Under the pieces are notes generated by a model. That model was not told the DNA's origin. It saw only the letters and a program-made list of their open reading frames with translations, and did not search any database. Shown in pieces: positions 8,672-14,304 of a stretch of 15,378 nucleotides of DNA. The stretch's first letter is position 1; each line of letters starts with the position of its first letter. The stretch spans positions 1 to 15,378 of the forward strand of contig DHNM01000006.1 of NCBI GenBank assembly GCA_002409525.1. The letters run 5' to 3'. The DNA is from Eubacterium sp. UBA5416 (GTDB taxonomy: Bacteria > Bacillota > Clostridia > Lachnospirales > Lachnospiraceae). Both the position numbers and the translations under genes were made by a program.

Positions 8672-9553
8672 ATGGAAATTTATATAGTAAGAAAAGGTGA
8701 CACTCTCTATTCAATTGCCAGCCACTATGGTATGCCTGTAGAACGGCTGATCTATGACAATGAGTTAACCCCCGACGGATTCCTTGTACAGGGCCAGTCA
8801 CTTCTGATTCTGGTTCCGAAAGTGATTCATCGAATACAGCTTGGCCAGACAATTGCTTCTATCGCTGAATTATACAACGTCTCGGCCAGACAGATCTATC
8901 AAAACAACCCCTATCTTCTGAATGAAGATTATCTGATAGAAGGCGACTTCCTTGCTATCAGCTATGGAGATAATCCCACTCTTAATTTAGAATCTGTCGG
9001 ATATGCCTATCCCTATATTCGCCGGGAAGTCCTACGGGAGGCCTTGCTTTATCTGGATGAAATACGCATCTTTTCCTATGGGTTCACCGAAAGCGGAAAT
9101 CTGATTCCACCTGTAAATGAGGAGCCGATTCTAAATGAAGCAAACCTTTTCGGAGTGAGGCCTGTTCTGGTACTCACCCCACTCTCGGCAGAAGGAACAT
9201 TTAATAATGAGCTGGTAAGGGCTCTGGTTGAAGATGAGAATGCACAGAGACAGCTTGCGAATGAGTTACTTGGAATATTGAGATCAAAACAATATGAAGG
9301 TGTCGATGTCGACTTTGAATATATTCTGGCCGAGAACCGCGAGGGATACGCTGCATTCGTATCATATCTGAACGAGCAGCTCTCCGCGGAAGGTTTTCGG
9401 TTATCTGTAAGCCTTGCGCCAAAGACATCCGAGGATCAGCCGGGAGTCCTGTATGAAGGAATTGACTATCATCTTCTGGGGCAGGCCGCGAGTAGTGTAT
9501 TTCTGATGACTTACGAATGGGGATATACTTACGGTCATATGAGCCATATGTAG
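8672..9553 (+). pseudogene. LysM-GH18 peptidoglycan hydrolase (YaaH/SleL type), 3' end lost at an element junction
   Basis: As it stands the frame encodes 293 residues. Two LysM domains (about 1-48, MEIYIVRKGDTLYSIA; about 52-97) are followed by the first part of a glycoside-hydrolase-18 TIM barrel. The catalytic DxDxE motif is intact in GVDVDFEY (D212, D214, E216). Family members, which act as N-acetylglucosaminidases in spore germination or spore envelopes, are about 425-430 residues long and continue past WGYTYG with a Pro-Pro-Met type sequence. Here WGYTYG is followed at once by HMSHM and a stop, so the last barrel strands are missing and activity is unlikely. The ATG at 8672 is chosen because LysM proteins of this type start right at the LysM repeat; an upstream TTG at 8624 would add 16 unlike residues. 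It is divergent from murE. The break coincides with the repeat at 9527-9552. Confidence 0.85.
9527..9552 (+). repeat. Putative attachment site, copy 1 (left junction inside GH18 gene)
   Basis: This 26-bp segment beginning acttacggtcatat matches 11310-11335 at 22 of 26 positions, the first 14 without a mismatch. Its first nine bases encode the conserved Thr-Tyr-Gly of the GH18 gene, and family similarity stops right after them. It therefore looks like an attL: a chromosomal core joined to element DNA. Attachment function is inferred. Confidence 0.5.
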
Positions 9554-9558
9554 TAAAA

Positions 9559-9585
9559 GGAGAGAGCCTTTTATAGGCTCTCTCC
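9559..9585 (-). terminator. Intrinsic terminator of the metallo-beta-lactamase gene
   Basis: A perfect 10-bp inverted repeat (GGAGAGAGCC / GGCTCTCTCC) with a 7-base loop is followed on the minus strand by TTTT. It lies 78 bp beyond the stop codon of the gene at 9664-11148. It could also stop readthrough arriving from the truncated GH18 gene, but there is no T-run in the plus direction. Confidence 0.75.
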
Positions 9586-9663
9586 GGTCCCTTGCCACTT
9601 CTATAATAAAATGAGAAGGTGCAAATTCATTATATCATTACTTTGTTTATAATACAAATATTT

Positions 9664-11148
9664 TTACCAGCATTTGCTGCACCTTCCAAGTCCCATTGAT
9701 TCGGCCTTGGATTGTGTTACCTGTGTAGCTTTATTTGGATTCATTCGCCCGCAATTATTTATGCTGTGGTACTTACTCCCAGTTTCCGATATCCATACCA
9801 TCTGTTCGTTGTTTTGTGGTTCTTCCTGCGGTTGTTCTTGAGGCTCCGCAGGAGCACTTTCAGGTTGCTGCTGAGCGGAAGGAGCAGGCGATTCAGCTTG
9901 TTTTGGTGTGCCGGATGCCATACTTGTACTCGGATCAGTAGACCATGTTATATTTGTCCCGTCTGATGTAGCAATAATGGTACCCTGTTCATCGGTACGG
10001 AATATCTGAATTCCATGATTCTGGAATCTTTGTAGTGTCTCTAAATCCGGATGCCCATATTGGTTGTCTTTTCCGCAGCTGATAACTGCGAATTTTGGAG
10101 CAATAGCATTAAGTAGAGCTTCTGAATTAGATGTCTTGCTACCGTGGTGACCTGCCTTCATTACGTCTGCATGTAAGTCTATCCCAGACGATACAATATC
10201 GCCTTCTGACTTGCCTTCGCTGTCTCCTGTAAATACAAAGCTATTGTTTCCATTTACGACCTTGGCGCCAACTGACCACTCGTTCAGATTACTTCCATAA
10301 TCTACTCCTGACCTGGGAGATAATAAGGTAAAGTCTACGTTTCCTAGTTGGTAGTTATCTCCTGAATGTCCCACTGTGATCTCTAGTCCCTTATTTTCAA
10401 TTGCATGTAATACATCCATATAGGTCTGCGATGTATGTGTCTTGTCAGGAAGTATTACATCCCCAATATCGAAGGAATTAATCACATCATCCATTCCTCC
10501 AATATGATCTTCGTGAGGATGAGTTCCTATTACATAGTCTAGTTTTGTTACCCCCTGGCCCTGAAGATAGGATACTATGTTATTTCCATCTCCATTATTA
10601 CCAGCATCAATCAGCATGTCCGCGCTTGGTGTGTCGATGAAAATGCTATCTGCCTGACCCACGTCCAGAAAATGGACTTTCATCGTGGTAGCTGCTGGAG
10701 TTGGTTCCGGTGTCGGCGTAGGGGTTGCTGTTGGCTCTGGTGTCGGGGTCTCTGTAGGCTTTGGTGTTGCTGTAACTTTGGGTGTAGCCTTTGGTGTCGA
10801 CTTGACCTTTTTATCTTTCTTCGGCTCTTTGATCTTTGTAGTCTCTACCTTTGCTGTTTCAGCAGTCTGTTTTGGCTGCTGGGTTTCATCAGCTGAAGAT
10901 GGGACTATAAGGGCTAAAAATATCAGAAGTGCAGGAGCAACTACTGCAATTAACTTGCGTATCTTTTGAGTCAGATTCAATTTCTTAAGTTGATCTGTCA
11001 CTATTGGCAATAAAGATATACCTGCTAAAAAGAGTAGTATCCCAGTGAGATGATAGCCTTTGTCCGGAGTGATAATTAACCCACACAAAGCAAGAATGAC
11101 TGCAATTATTTGCTTCGTCTGTCTTGGACTTTTCTTAGATTGTTTCAT
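9664..11148 (-). CDS. Membrane-anchored ComEC/Rec2-like metallo-beta-lactamase-fold hydrolase with C-terminal Cys domain
   Basis: This 494-residue protein begins with a basic N-terminus and hydrophobic segments at about 13-50 and 66-84. A Thr/Pro-rich repetitive linker (about 90-154, PTETPTPEPT-like) would hold the enzyme away from the membrane. Residues 155-400 are a metallo-beta-lactamase domain of the ComEC C-terminal type: LDVGQADSIF (161-170), THPHEDHIGG (209-218), TGDS (307-310), KAGHHGS (331-337) and GHP (365-367), so the metal ligands are intact. A second Pro/Gln/Glu linker leads to a small domain (about 450-494), GSKYHSINNCG...GRCSKCW, probably metal-binding. Substrate is unknown; extracellular nucleic acid or phosphodiester is plausible from the ComEC relation only. 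It has its own promoter and terminator, like a cargo gene between the two attachment-like repeats. Confidence 0.8.
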   Translation of the reverse strand: MKQSKKSPRQTKQIIAVILALCGLIITPDKGYHLTGILLFLAGISLLPIVTDQLKKLNLTQKIRKLIAVVAPALLIFLALIVPSSADETQQPKQTAETAKVETTKIKEPKKDKKVKSTPKATPKVTATPKPTETPTPEPTATPTPTPEPTPAATTMKVHFLDVGQADSIFIDTPSADMLIDAGNNGDGNNIVSYLQGQGVTKLDYVIGTHPHEDHIGGMDDVINSFDIGDVILPDKTHTSQTYMDVLHAIENKGLEITVGHSGDNYQLGNVDFTLLSPRSGVDYGSNLNEWSVGAKVVNGNNSFVFTGDSEGKSEGDIVSSGIDLHADVMKAGHHGSKTSNSEALLNAIAPKFAVISCGKDNQYGHPDLETLQRFQNHGIQIFRTDEQGTIIATSDGTNITWSTDPSTSMASGTPKQAESPAPSAQQQPESAPAEPQEQPQEEPQNNEQMVWISETGSKYHSINNCGRMNPNKATQVTQSKAESMGLGRCSKCW

Positions 11149-11156
11149 AATTTAAT

Positions 11157-11163
11157 TCCTCCC
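11157..11163 (-). promoter_or_regulatory. Shine-Dalgarno site of the metallo-beta-lactamase gene
   Basis: GGGAGGA on the minus strand lies eight bases before the ATG at 11148-11146 and fixes this start. Confidence 0.7.
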
Positions 11164-11178
11164 TTGTAAACTTCTTAC

Positions 11179-11207
11179 ATTATACGCTACAAATGAGAGG
11201 AAAACAA
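11179..11207 (-). promoter_or_regulatory. Probable promoter of the metallo-beta-lactamase gene
   Basis: A perfect -10 TATAAT (11184-11179) is preceded by a 17-base spacer and a weak -35, TTGTTT (11207-11202, three of six consensus bases). It lies just upstream of the Shine-Dalgarno site of the gene at 9664-11148, indicating expression independent of the phage late genes. Confidence 0.5.
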
Positions 11208-11214
11208 TTCCAGA

Positions 11215-11254
11215 AAATAAAGGCATCCGGAATCATAGCCAGATACCTTTATTT
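11215..11254 (-). terminator. Terminator hairpin after the lysin relic
   Basis: Two 16-base arms (11215-11230 and 11239-11254) pair along their full length with two G-T wobbles, around an 8-base loop. The minus-strand RNA then reads TTCTGG, a poor U tract. It directly follows the stop codon of the lysin remnant and separates it from the downstream metallo-beta-lactamase promoter. Confidence 0.6.
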
Positions 11255-11256
11255 TA

Positions 11257-11310
11257 TTAATGCTGATTAAGCCATACTTGCAGCGCTGTAATACATTGAC
11301 TCGGATTGGA
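11257..11310 (-). pseudogene. Remnant of a second endolysin C-terminus
   Basis: The minus strand encodes SNPSQCITALQVWLNQH and a stop. This matches the last 17 residues of the intact endolysin at 12040-13092 at 12 of 17 positions. At DNA level about 42 of 54 bases agree. Upstream of the shared part the similarity stops abruptly at 11310, where the attachment-like repeat begins. The open frame continues only about 16 unrelated residues before an upstream stop, so there is no functional gene. The divergence from the intact copy means it came from a related element and is not a fresh duplication. Confidence 0.75.
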
Positions 11311-11335
11311 CTTACGGTCATATAAGATATAGGTA
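11310..11335 (+). repeat. Putative attachment site, copy 2 (between two elements)
   Basis: Direct-repeat partner of 9527-9552 (22/26 identical, 14 exact at the left end), in the same orientation and 1783 bp away. It marks the exact end of the lysin remnant. It is interpreted as an internal att site left by accretion of two related elements; this interpretation is inference. Confidence 0.45.
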
Positions 11336-11353
11336 TTTCCTATTATATATTGC

Positions 11354-11369
11354 AAGTATTAAAATACTT
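11354..11369. repeat. Short AT-rich dyad
   Basis: AAGTATT-AA-AATACTT is a perfect 7-bp inverted repeat in an AT-rich stretch upstream of the gene at 11470. It could be an operator or a recombinase or IHF-like arm site; there is no further evidence. The rest of 11149-11469 is accounted for by the promoter, terminator, lysin relic and repeat listed separately. Confidence 0.3.
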
Positions 11370-11403
11370 TTACTTTTATATTACAACCCTGCCCGACCAT
11401 TGA

Positions 11404-11431
11404 TTTATATCGCAATAAATAGTAATATAAT
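11404..11431 (+). promoter_or_regulatory. Possible promoter of the zinc-ribbon membrane gene
   Basis: A perfect -10 TATAAT (11426-11431) has a modest -35 TTTATA (11404-11409) 16 bases upstream. It lies 38 bp before the ATG at 11470. The AT-rich background makes chance matches likely, so confidence is moderate. Confidence 0.45.
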
Positions 11432-11469
11432 GGCATCATATATTTTGATTTATAGGAAGGAAATAGAAA

Positions 11470-11979
11470 ATGGGATGTTTAACTGTTATTTTAATTTTCA
11501 TAGCTTTGGCTGCCGCCATGGCGTATGCGATAGGTATCATTGTGGCCGCTGATATCATCATGTTTATAGTGACATGCTACTACATAAGTAAATATGACGA
11601 GGCCAAGAAAATGAAGCCCAGTAAAATGAAATGTCCGAACTGTGGCAGCAAGGATGTACATATCGAACACATTGAGTCAGGATATGAAGGATATGCCGGA
11701 AACCCTTATAGCAATTCCAGATTTAAAAGTTTTAACACGAAAGTAAAACGTACCAGAGTTGGACATTGCAATCAGTGCGGTTTTGAATATGGTTATATTA
11801 CAAAAAAAGAAATTGACGAATCTAAGAAGAACGCAAAAGGAAGCGCGGCGTTATCATTTGCTGCCCTGATGATATTAGTAGTGTTATCCGCATTCATAGT
11901 TAAGAATATGAAATCAGATGATAAGCCAGAAACTACATCAACATCACAAATAACCGCTGAATCAACTTTATACATTTAG
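11470..11979 (+). CDS. Small membrane protein with a central zinc ribbon, function unknown
   Basis: This 169-residue protein is not a family I can name. Residues about 4-38 are strongly hydrophobic (one long or two short membrane segments), and a second membrane segment lies at about 126-145. Between them is a soluble loop with a two-knuckle zinc ribbon, CPNCGSKD (C55, C58) and CNQCGFEY (C100, C103). The knuckles are separated by a Gly/Tyr/Ser/Lys-rich stretch. The tail is polar and Thr/Ser-rich. AGGAAGGA eight bases before the ATG gives a confident start. It is transcribed against all flanking phage genes, with its own likely promoter and a shared hairpin after its end. That is the arrangement of a prophage cargo gene expressed in the lysogen. 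A role such as superinfection exclusion is speculation. Confidence 0.75.
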   Translation: MGCLTVILIFIALAAAMAYAIGIIVAADIIMFIVTCYYISKYDEAKKMKPSKMKCPNCGSKDVHIEHIESGYEGYAGNPYSNSRFKSFNTKVKRTRVGHCNQCGFEYGYITKKEIDESKKNAKGSAALSFAALMILVVLSAFIVKNMKSDDKPETTSTSQITAESTLYI

Positions 11980-12001
11980 AGGCACTCAATGTACTATCAT
12001 A

Positions 12002-12038
12002 TTTAAGGCCCTCGTGGAGGCTCATCAAGGGCCTTAAA
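12002..12038. terminator. Hairpin between convergent genes (bidirectional terminator)
   Basis: Arms TTTAAGGCCCT (12002-12012) and AGGGCCTTAAA (12028-12038) pair perfectly over 11 bp with a 15-base loop. It lies two bases from the endolysin stop and 22 bases after the zinc-ribbon gene, so it can serve both. The U-tract is weak in either direction. Confidence 0.6.
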
Positions 12039-12039
12039 C

Positions 12040-13092
12040 TTACTGCTGATTAATCCAGTGCTGAAATGCTGAAATACACTGACTCGGGTTGGACAATACG
12101 CCGTCCTGCGATTTTCCCATCTTACCTTGCAAAGCCTTAATTAACTGTGGTCCAATATAGCCATCTTGAGCAATTCCTAACCATGCCTGCATCTTCCGAA
12201 CCAACTGTGATCCACCATTTGGAGTATTGGACCACTCTGCGGATACAATTCCAGGACAATATTTTTTGTAGGCATTGAGCTGATTGCTTATAACTCCATC
12301 TTGCGACAATCCAAAATACTGCTGCAGTCTCTTGGTGGTATCGGATCCCCAGATGCCATCAGCCTTAAGCGTAATCTTGCCCGCAGGCTTTTGCCGTGGT
12401 TTTGCCGGCTGATCCAATACGACATATTGCGTTGACATCCAACCGACTGTATTATTCACTTTTATTTTCGCCCATGATCCGGAGGTCTCTCCGTTGATTT
12501 CAAACCGGTTACCCTTGTTGAGTTGTATCAGCACGGATCCATTCGGGGCAGACCGTACATTAACAGAGTTACCTCCGCAGGTCGCAGTCCCGGTCGCTTT
12601 CCATGATTTTTCCGCAACTGGCTGAGCCGGTTTAATTGGAGTGATTGACGCTTTCCCCCAGGTTTTCTTGAAACTTTCAAAGTTACCATATGTGCTTTTC
12701 AGGATGTTCGTTCCGGATCCCCAGTCTGGGAGGTACAAATGCGGTTTATCCACGATGCTGTGCCAGTCTCCGCCCCAGGAAAGCCCGACTGATTTCCCCA
12801 GTTGAGCAACGCGAGTAAAAAATGCATTGTCATCGTACTCGTGGCCATTTATATTTTTGAAGAAATCGAATGCAATCCCCCATTGGTGCTGGCTGCTATA
12901 ACTGGAACCGGGTGCTTTTGTGATGATTGCACCGGGTTTTGTTCGTCCCTGAGCATATAATGCATTTTGTTCGCTCGCTGATCTGAAGCATTCCCCAATG
13001 CCTAGCTGCAAACCTTCTTTTGCACACAGCACCTGCAGCCGTGCAATTTTTTCCTGCAGGCGTGGATGTAATTCATTTAAATTTCTAGCCAT
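12040..13092 (-). CDS. Phage endolysin: M15 peptidase, SH3 domain, C-terminal peptidoglycan-binding repeats
   Basis: This 350-residue modular lysin lacks a signal peptide, consistent with holin-dependent release. Residues 1-130 are an M15-family peptidase (Ply500/CwlK-like, L-Ala-D-Glu or D-Ala-D-Ala type cleavage), with zinc ligands H69 and D76 in SQHQWGIAFD and H118 in DKPHLYLPDW. Residues about 165-227 are a bacterial SH3 domain (SVNVRSAPNGS...VGWMSTQYV). Residues about 240-350 carry peptidoglycan-binding-type repeats (ADGIWGSDTTKRLQ, GIAQDGYIGPQLIKALQ, KSQDGVLSNPSQC). The start has only a weak AGTAGG site five bases upstream. The bond cleaved cannot be settled from sequence alone. It lies downstream of the holin, but a terminator-like hairpin separates the two. 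Confidence 0.9.
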   Translation of the reverse strand: MARNLNELHPRLQEKIARLQVLCAKEGLQLGIGECFRSASEQNALYAQGRTKPGAIITKAPGSSYSSQHQWGIAFDFFKNINGHEYDDNAFFTRVAQLGKSVGLSWGGDWHSIVDKPHLYLPDWGSGTNILKSTYGNFESFKKTWGKASITPIKPAQPVAEKSWKATGTATCGGNSVNVRSAPNGSVLIQLNKGNRFEINGETSGSWAKIKVNNTVGWMSTQYVVLDQPAKPRQKPAGKITLKADGIWGSDTTKRLQQYFGLSQDGVISNQLNAYKKYCPGIVSAEWSNTPNGGSQLVRKMQAWLGIAQDGYIGPQLIKALQGKMGKSQDGVLSNPSQCISAFQHWINQQ

Positions 13093-13127
13093 ATTGACCT
13101 ACTTTCTACCTATTAAAAAGTTGAAAA

Positions 13128-13149
13128 GGGAGCGCTGCCATACGCTCCC
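13128..13149 (-). terminator. Terminator-like hairpin between holin and endolysin
   Basis: Arms GGGAGCG (13128-13134) and CGCTCCC (13143-13149) form a perfect 7-bp GC-rich stem with an 8-base loop, followed on the minus strand by TTTTC and, after AAC, a TTTTT. I see no clear promoter between it and the endolysin, so full expression would need readthrough or antitermination. Confidence 0.65.
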
Positions 13150-13159
13150 CAATTGATAG

Positions 13160-13420
13160 TTATTTTTTCTGCTGTTTTACAATCTGATCAGCTCCGGTTG
13201 ACGCTAACCCTGACATGATACCTACGGCAATCGCATTAATATAATCGTGTGCTGGGTAGTCAGGAATGATGCCCATGCCCATGGCACCTAAAATACCGCC
13301 ACAGACACCGACTACAATCGGTATCCACTTATTGTCCACGCCTGATGCTTTGACCCCCAGGCCGATCAGATAACAGATAACTGTAATTGCCACTACACTT
13401 CCAATTTGTTCTACGTTCAT
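13160..13420 (-). CDS. Phage holin family protein
   Basis: This 86-residue protein has two clear hydrophobic segments (about 6-25, VVAITVICYLIGLGVKA; about 33-53, IPIVVGVCGGILGAMGMG). A third, weaker Gly/Ala-rich stretch lies at about 61-76 (INAIAVGIMSGLASTG), and the tail is charged (KQQKK). The size, the closing motif and the position just before an endolysin are those of the small holins common in Clostridia phages. Holins form membrane lesions that let the lysin reach the cell wall. Its ATG overlaps the stop of the upstream gene as ATGA, so the two are translationally coupled. Confidence 0.82.
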   Translation of the reverse strand: MNVEQIGSVVAITVICYLIGLGVKASGVDNKWIPIVVGVCGGILGAMGMGIIPDYPAHDYINAIAVGIMSGLASTGADQIVKQQKK

Positions 13421-13716
13421 TTATTTACCTCGCTTTCAAGATCATTCAGGCGATGATTCGCCACTTTAATTTGCTCATCCTGGACCGCAGACACCTGCTC
13501 CAGGCGATATGTTCGATCGATCACATTGTTGTGTTTATCTACCCGCTTTGACAGCTGGGTAAGCTTATAATCGATCATGTCTATAGTCTCACGGTTGCTC
13601 GTCCTAGTCTGCTCCATTACCTCTTCATGTTTATTTATGGCTTGTTTATTCTGGAAATAATTATTTATCATACAGACGGCTATTGCTACGACTCCAGTGA
13701 TAAGTGCCTCGATCAC
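13417..13716 (-). CDS. Small TM plus coiled-coil phage protein, XhlA/haemolysin-like
   Basis: This 99-residue protein has an N-terminal membrane segment (about 3-19, EALITGVVAIAVCMI) and a long charged helical region (about 25-99) with heptad-like spacing, typical of XhlA-like proteins beside phage holins. The frame starts with GTG, since the in-frame codon at 13716-13714 is GTG. An AGAGG site lies about nine bases before it, and no better ATG exists. It overlaps the holin by four bases. A role as accessory lysis protein or holin partner is inferred from position and topology. Confidence 0.7.
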   Translation of the reverse strand: MIEALITGVVAIAVCMINNYFQNKQAINKHEEVMEQTRTSNRETIDMIDYKLTQLSKRVDKHNNVIDRTYRLEQVSAVQDEQIKVANHRLNDLESEVNK

Positions 13717-13751
13717 ATCTCTATACCTCTCTTAGTTTGCTGTAAATAAAA

Positions 13752-13769
13752 GAGACCCTTTCCGGTCTC
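13752..13769 (-). terminator. Terminator between tail-region genes and lysis genes
   Basis: GAGACC (13752-13757) and GGTCTC (13764-13769) form a 6-bp stem with a 6-base loop, followed on the minus strand by TTTTATTT. It overlaps the stop codon of the 40-residue gene and precedes the lysis cassette, for which no separate promoter is evident. Confidence 0.65.
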
Positions 13770-13890
13770 AATCATTTTTATCGTGTTCTCTTTCTTCAAG
13801 CTTTTTTACGACATCATCATGCCAAAGCCAAGGCACCTGGTCAACAGTCATAGATCCTTTGTCAATCATGTAAATATAAAAAGTAACCAT
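13768..13890 (-). CDS. CD1375-like small phage protein, 40 residues
   Basis: The reading frame is MVTFYIYMIDKGSMTVDQVP followed by WLWHDDVVKKLEEREHDKND. Short phage proteins annotated as the CD1375 family share this layout: a beta-like start, a Lys-Gly turn, T-x-x-QVP, then an amphipathic helix. Their function is unknown and they usually sit at the end of the tail module. The ATG overlaps the stop of the upstream gene by one base (TAATG), with AGAAGGTGA a few bases upstream, so coupled translation is likely. A terminator hairpin begins within its stop codon. The family call is from memory of the pattern and is tentative; the gene itself is well supported by start, spacing and position. Confidence 0.65.
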   Translation of the reverse strand: MVTFYIYMIDKGSMTVDQVPWLWHDDVVKKLEEREHDKND

Positions 13891-14282
13891 TATTTATCAC
13901 CTTCTTTTTCTGCTTCTGAAATTGCTTCTCCAAGTCCTGCAATTGCTCTATCCTGTATTGCTTGTGTTTCTTCAAGGCTTTTAATTCTTTTTTCCAAATC
14001 TGATGATTCTCTTAATCCAAATTCCACAGTAATTACACCATCCTTTCTCTCCACACTAAACAGCGGATCCACTAGCCTCATGTCCTCATATGCCCCGCTG
14101 GTCGTGTCTCCTGATGCAAACTTGACAGTTGATAATGCCCCATCTGCCTGCAGCTTGTCAGCCAGGTTTTCGAGAGCGGAGAAATTTTCTACAGTTGTTA
14201 CAATTTCCTGAAGAATTGCACCATGTTCAATAGGGATCTCCGTTCCATCGCTGAGTACTAATCTTTCAATGCTTTCTTCCAT
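13890..14282 (-). CDS. Uncharacterised phage protein of the tail-lysis interval
   Basis: This 130-residue acidic protein is not a family I can name. Residues 1-90 look like a small globular domain (ERLVLSDGTEIPIEHG near the start, then FSALENLADKLQ). Residues about 93-125 are a predicted coiled coil (SDLEKRIKSLEETQAIQDRA). Such proteins with a C-terminal coiled coil often lie between tail fibre and lysis genes in Clostridia prophages and may be tail accessories. AAAGGAG eight bases before the ATG supports the start. It begins 22 bp after the recombinase stop and ends coupled to the 40-residue gene, so it appears co-transcribed with both. Confidence 0.65.
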   Translation of the reverse strand: MEESIERLVLSDGTEIPIEHGAILQEIVTTVENFSALENLADKLQADGALSTVKFASGDTTSGAYEDMRLVDPLFSVERKDGVITVEFGLRESSDLEKRIKSLEETQAIQDRAIAGLGEAISEAEKEGDK

Positions 14283-14288
14283 TCATTA

Positions 14289-14295
14289 CTCCTTT
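14289..14295 (-). promoter_or_regulatory. Shine-Dalgarno site of the uncharacterised phage gene
   Basis: AAAGGAG lies in the 22-bp gap after the recombinase stop and eight bases before the ATG at 14282. It selects this ATG over the overlapping out-of-frame ATG four bases upstream. Confidence 0.65.
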
Positions 14296-14304
14296 TCTGG
14301 GCAA

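Noticed and set aside
10672..10969. Gly/Val- or Cys/Trp-rich plus-strand frames
   Set aside because: They are complements of the repetitive Thr/Pro linker codons of the metallo-beta-lactamase gene, not real proteins.
13783..14211. 142-residue plus-strand frame
   Set aside because: It is antisense to two coupled minus-strand phage genes with good ribosome sites; its Ser-rich composition is typical of a shadow frame.
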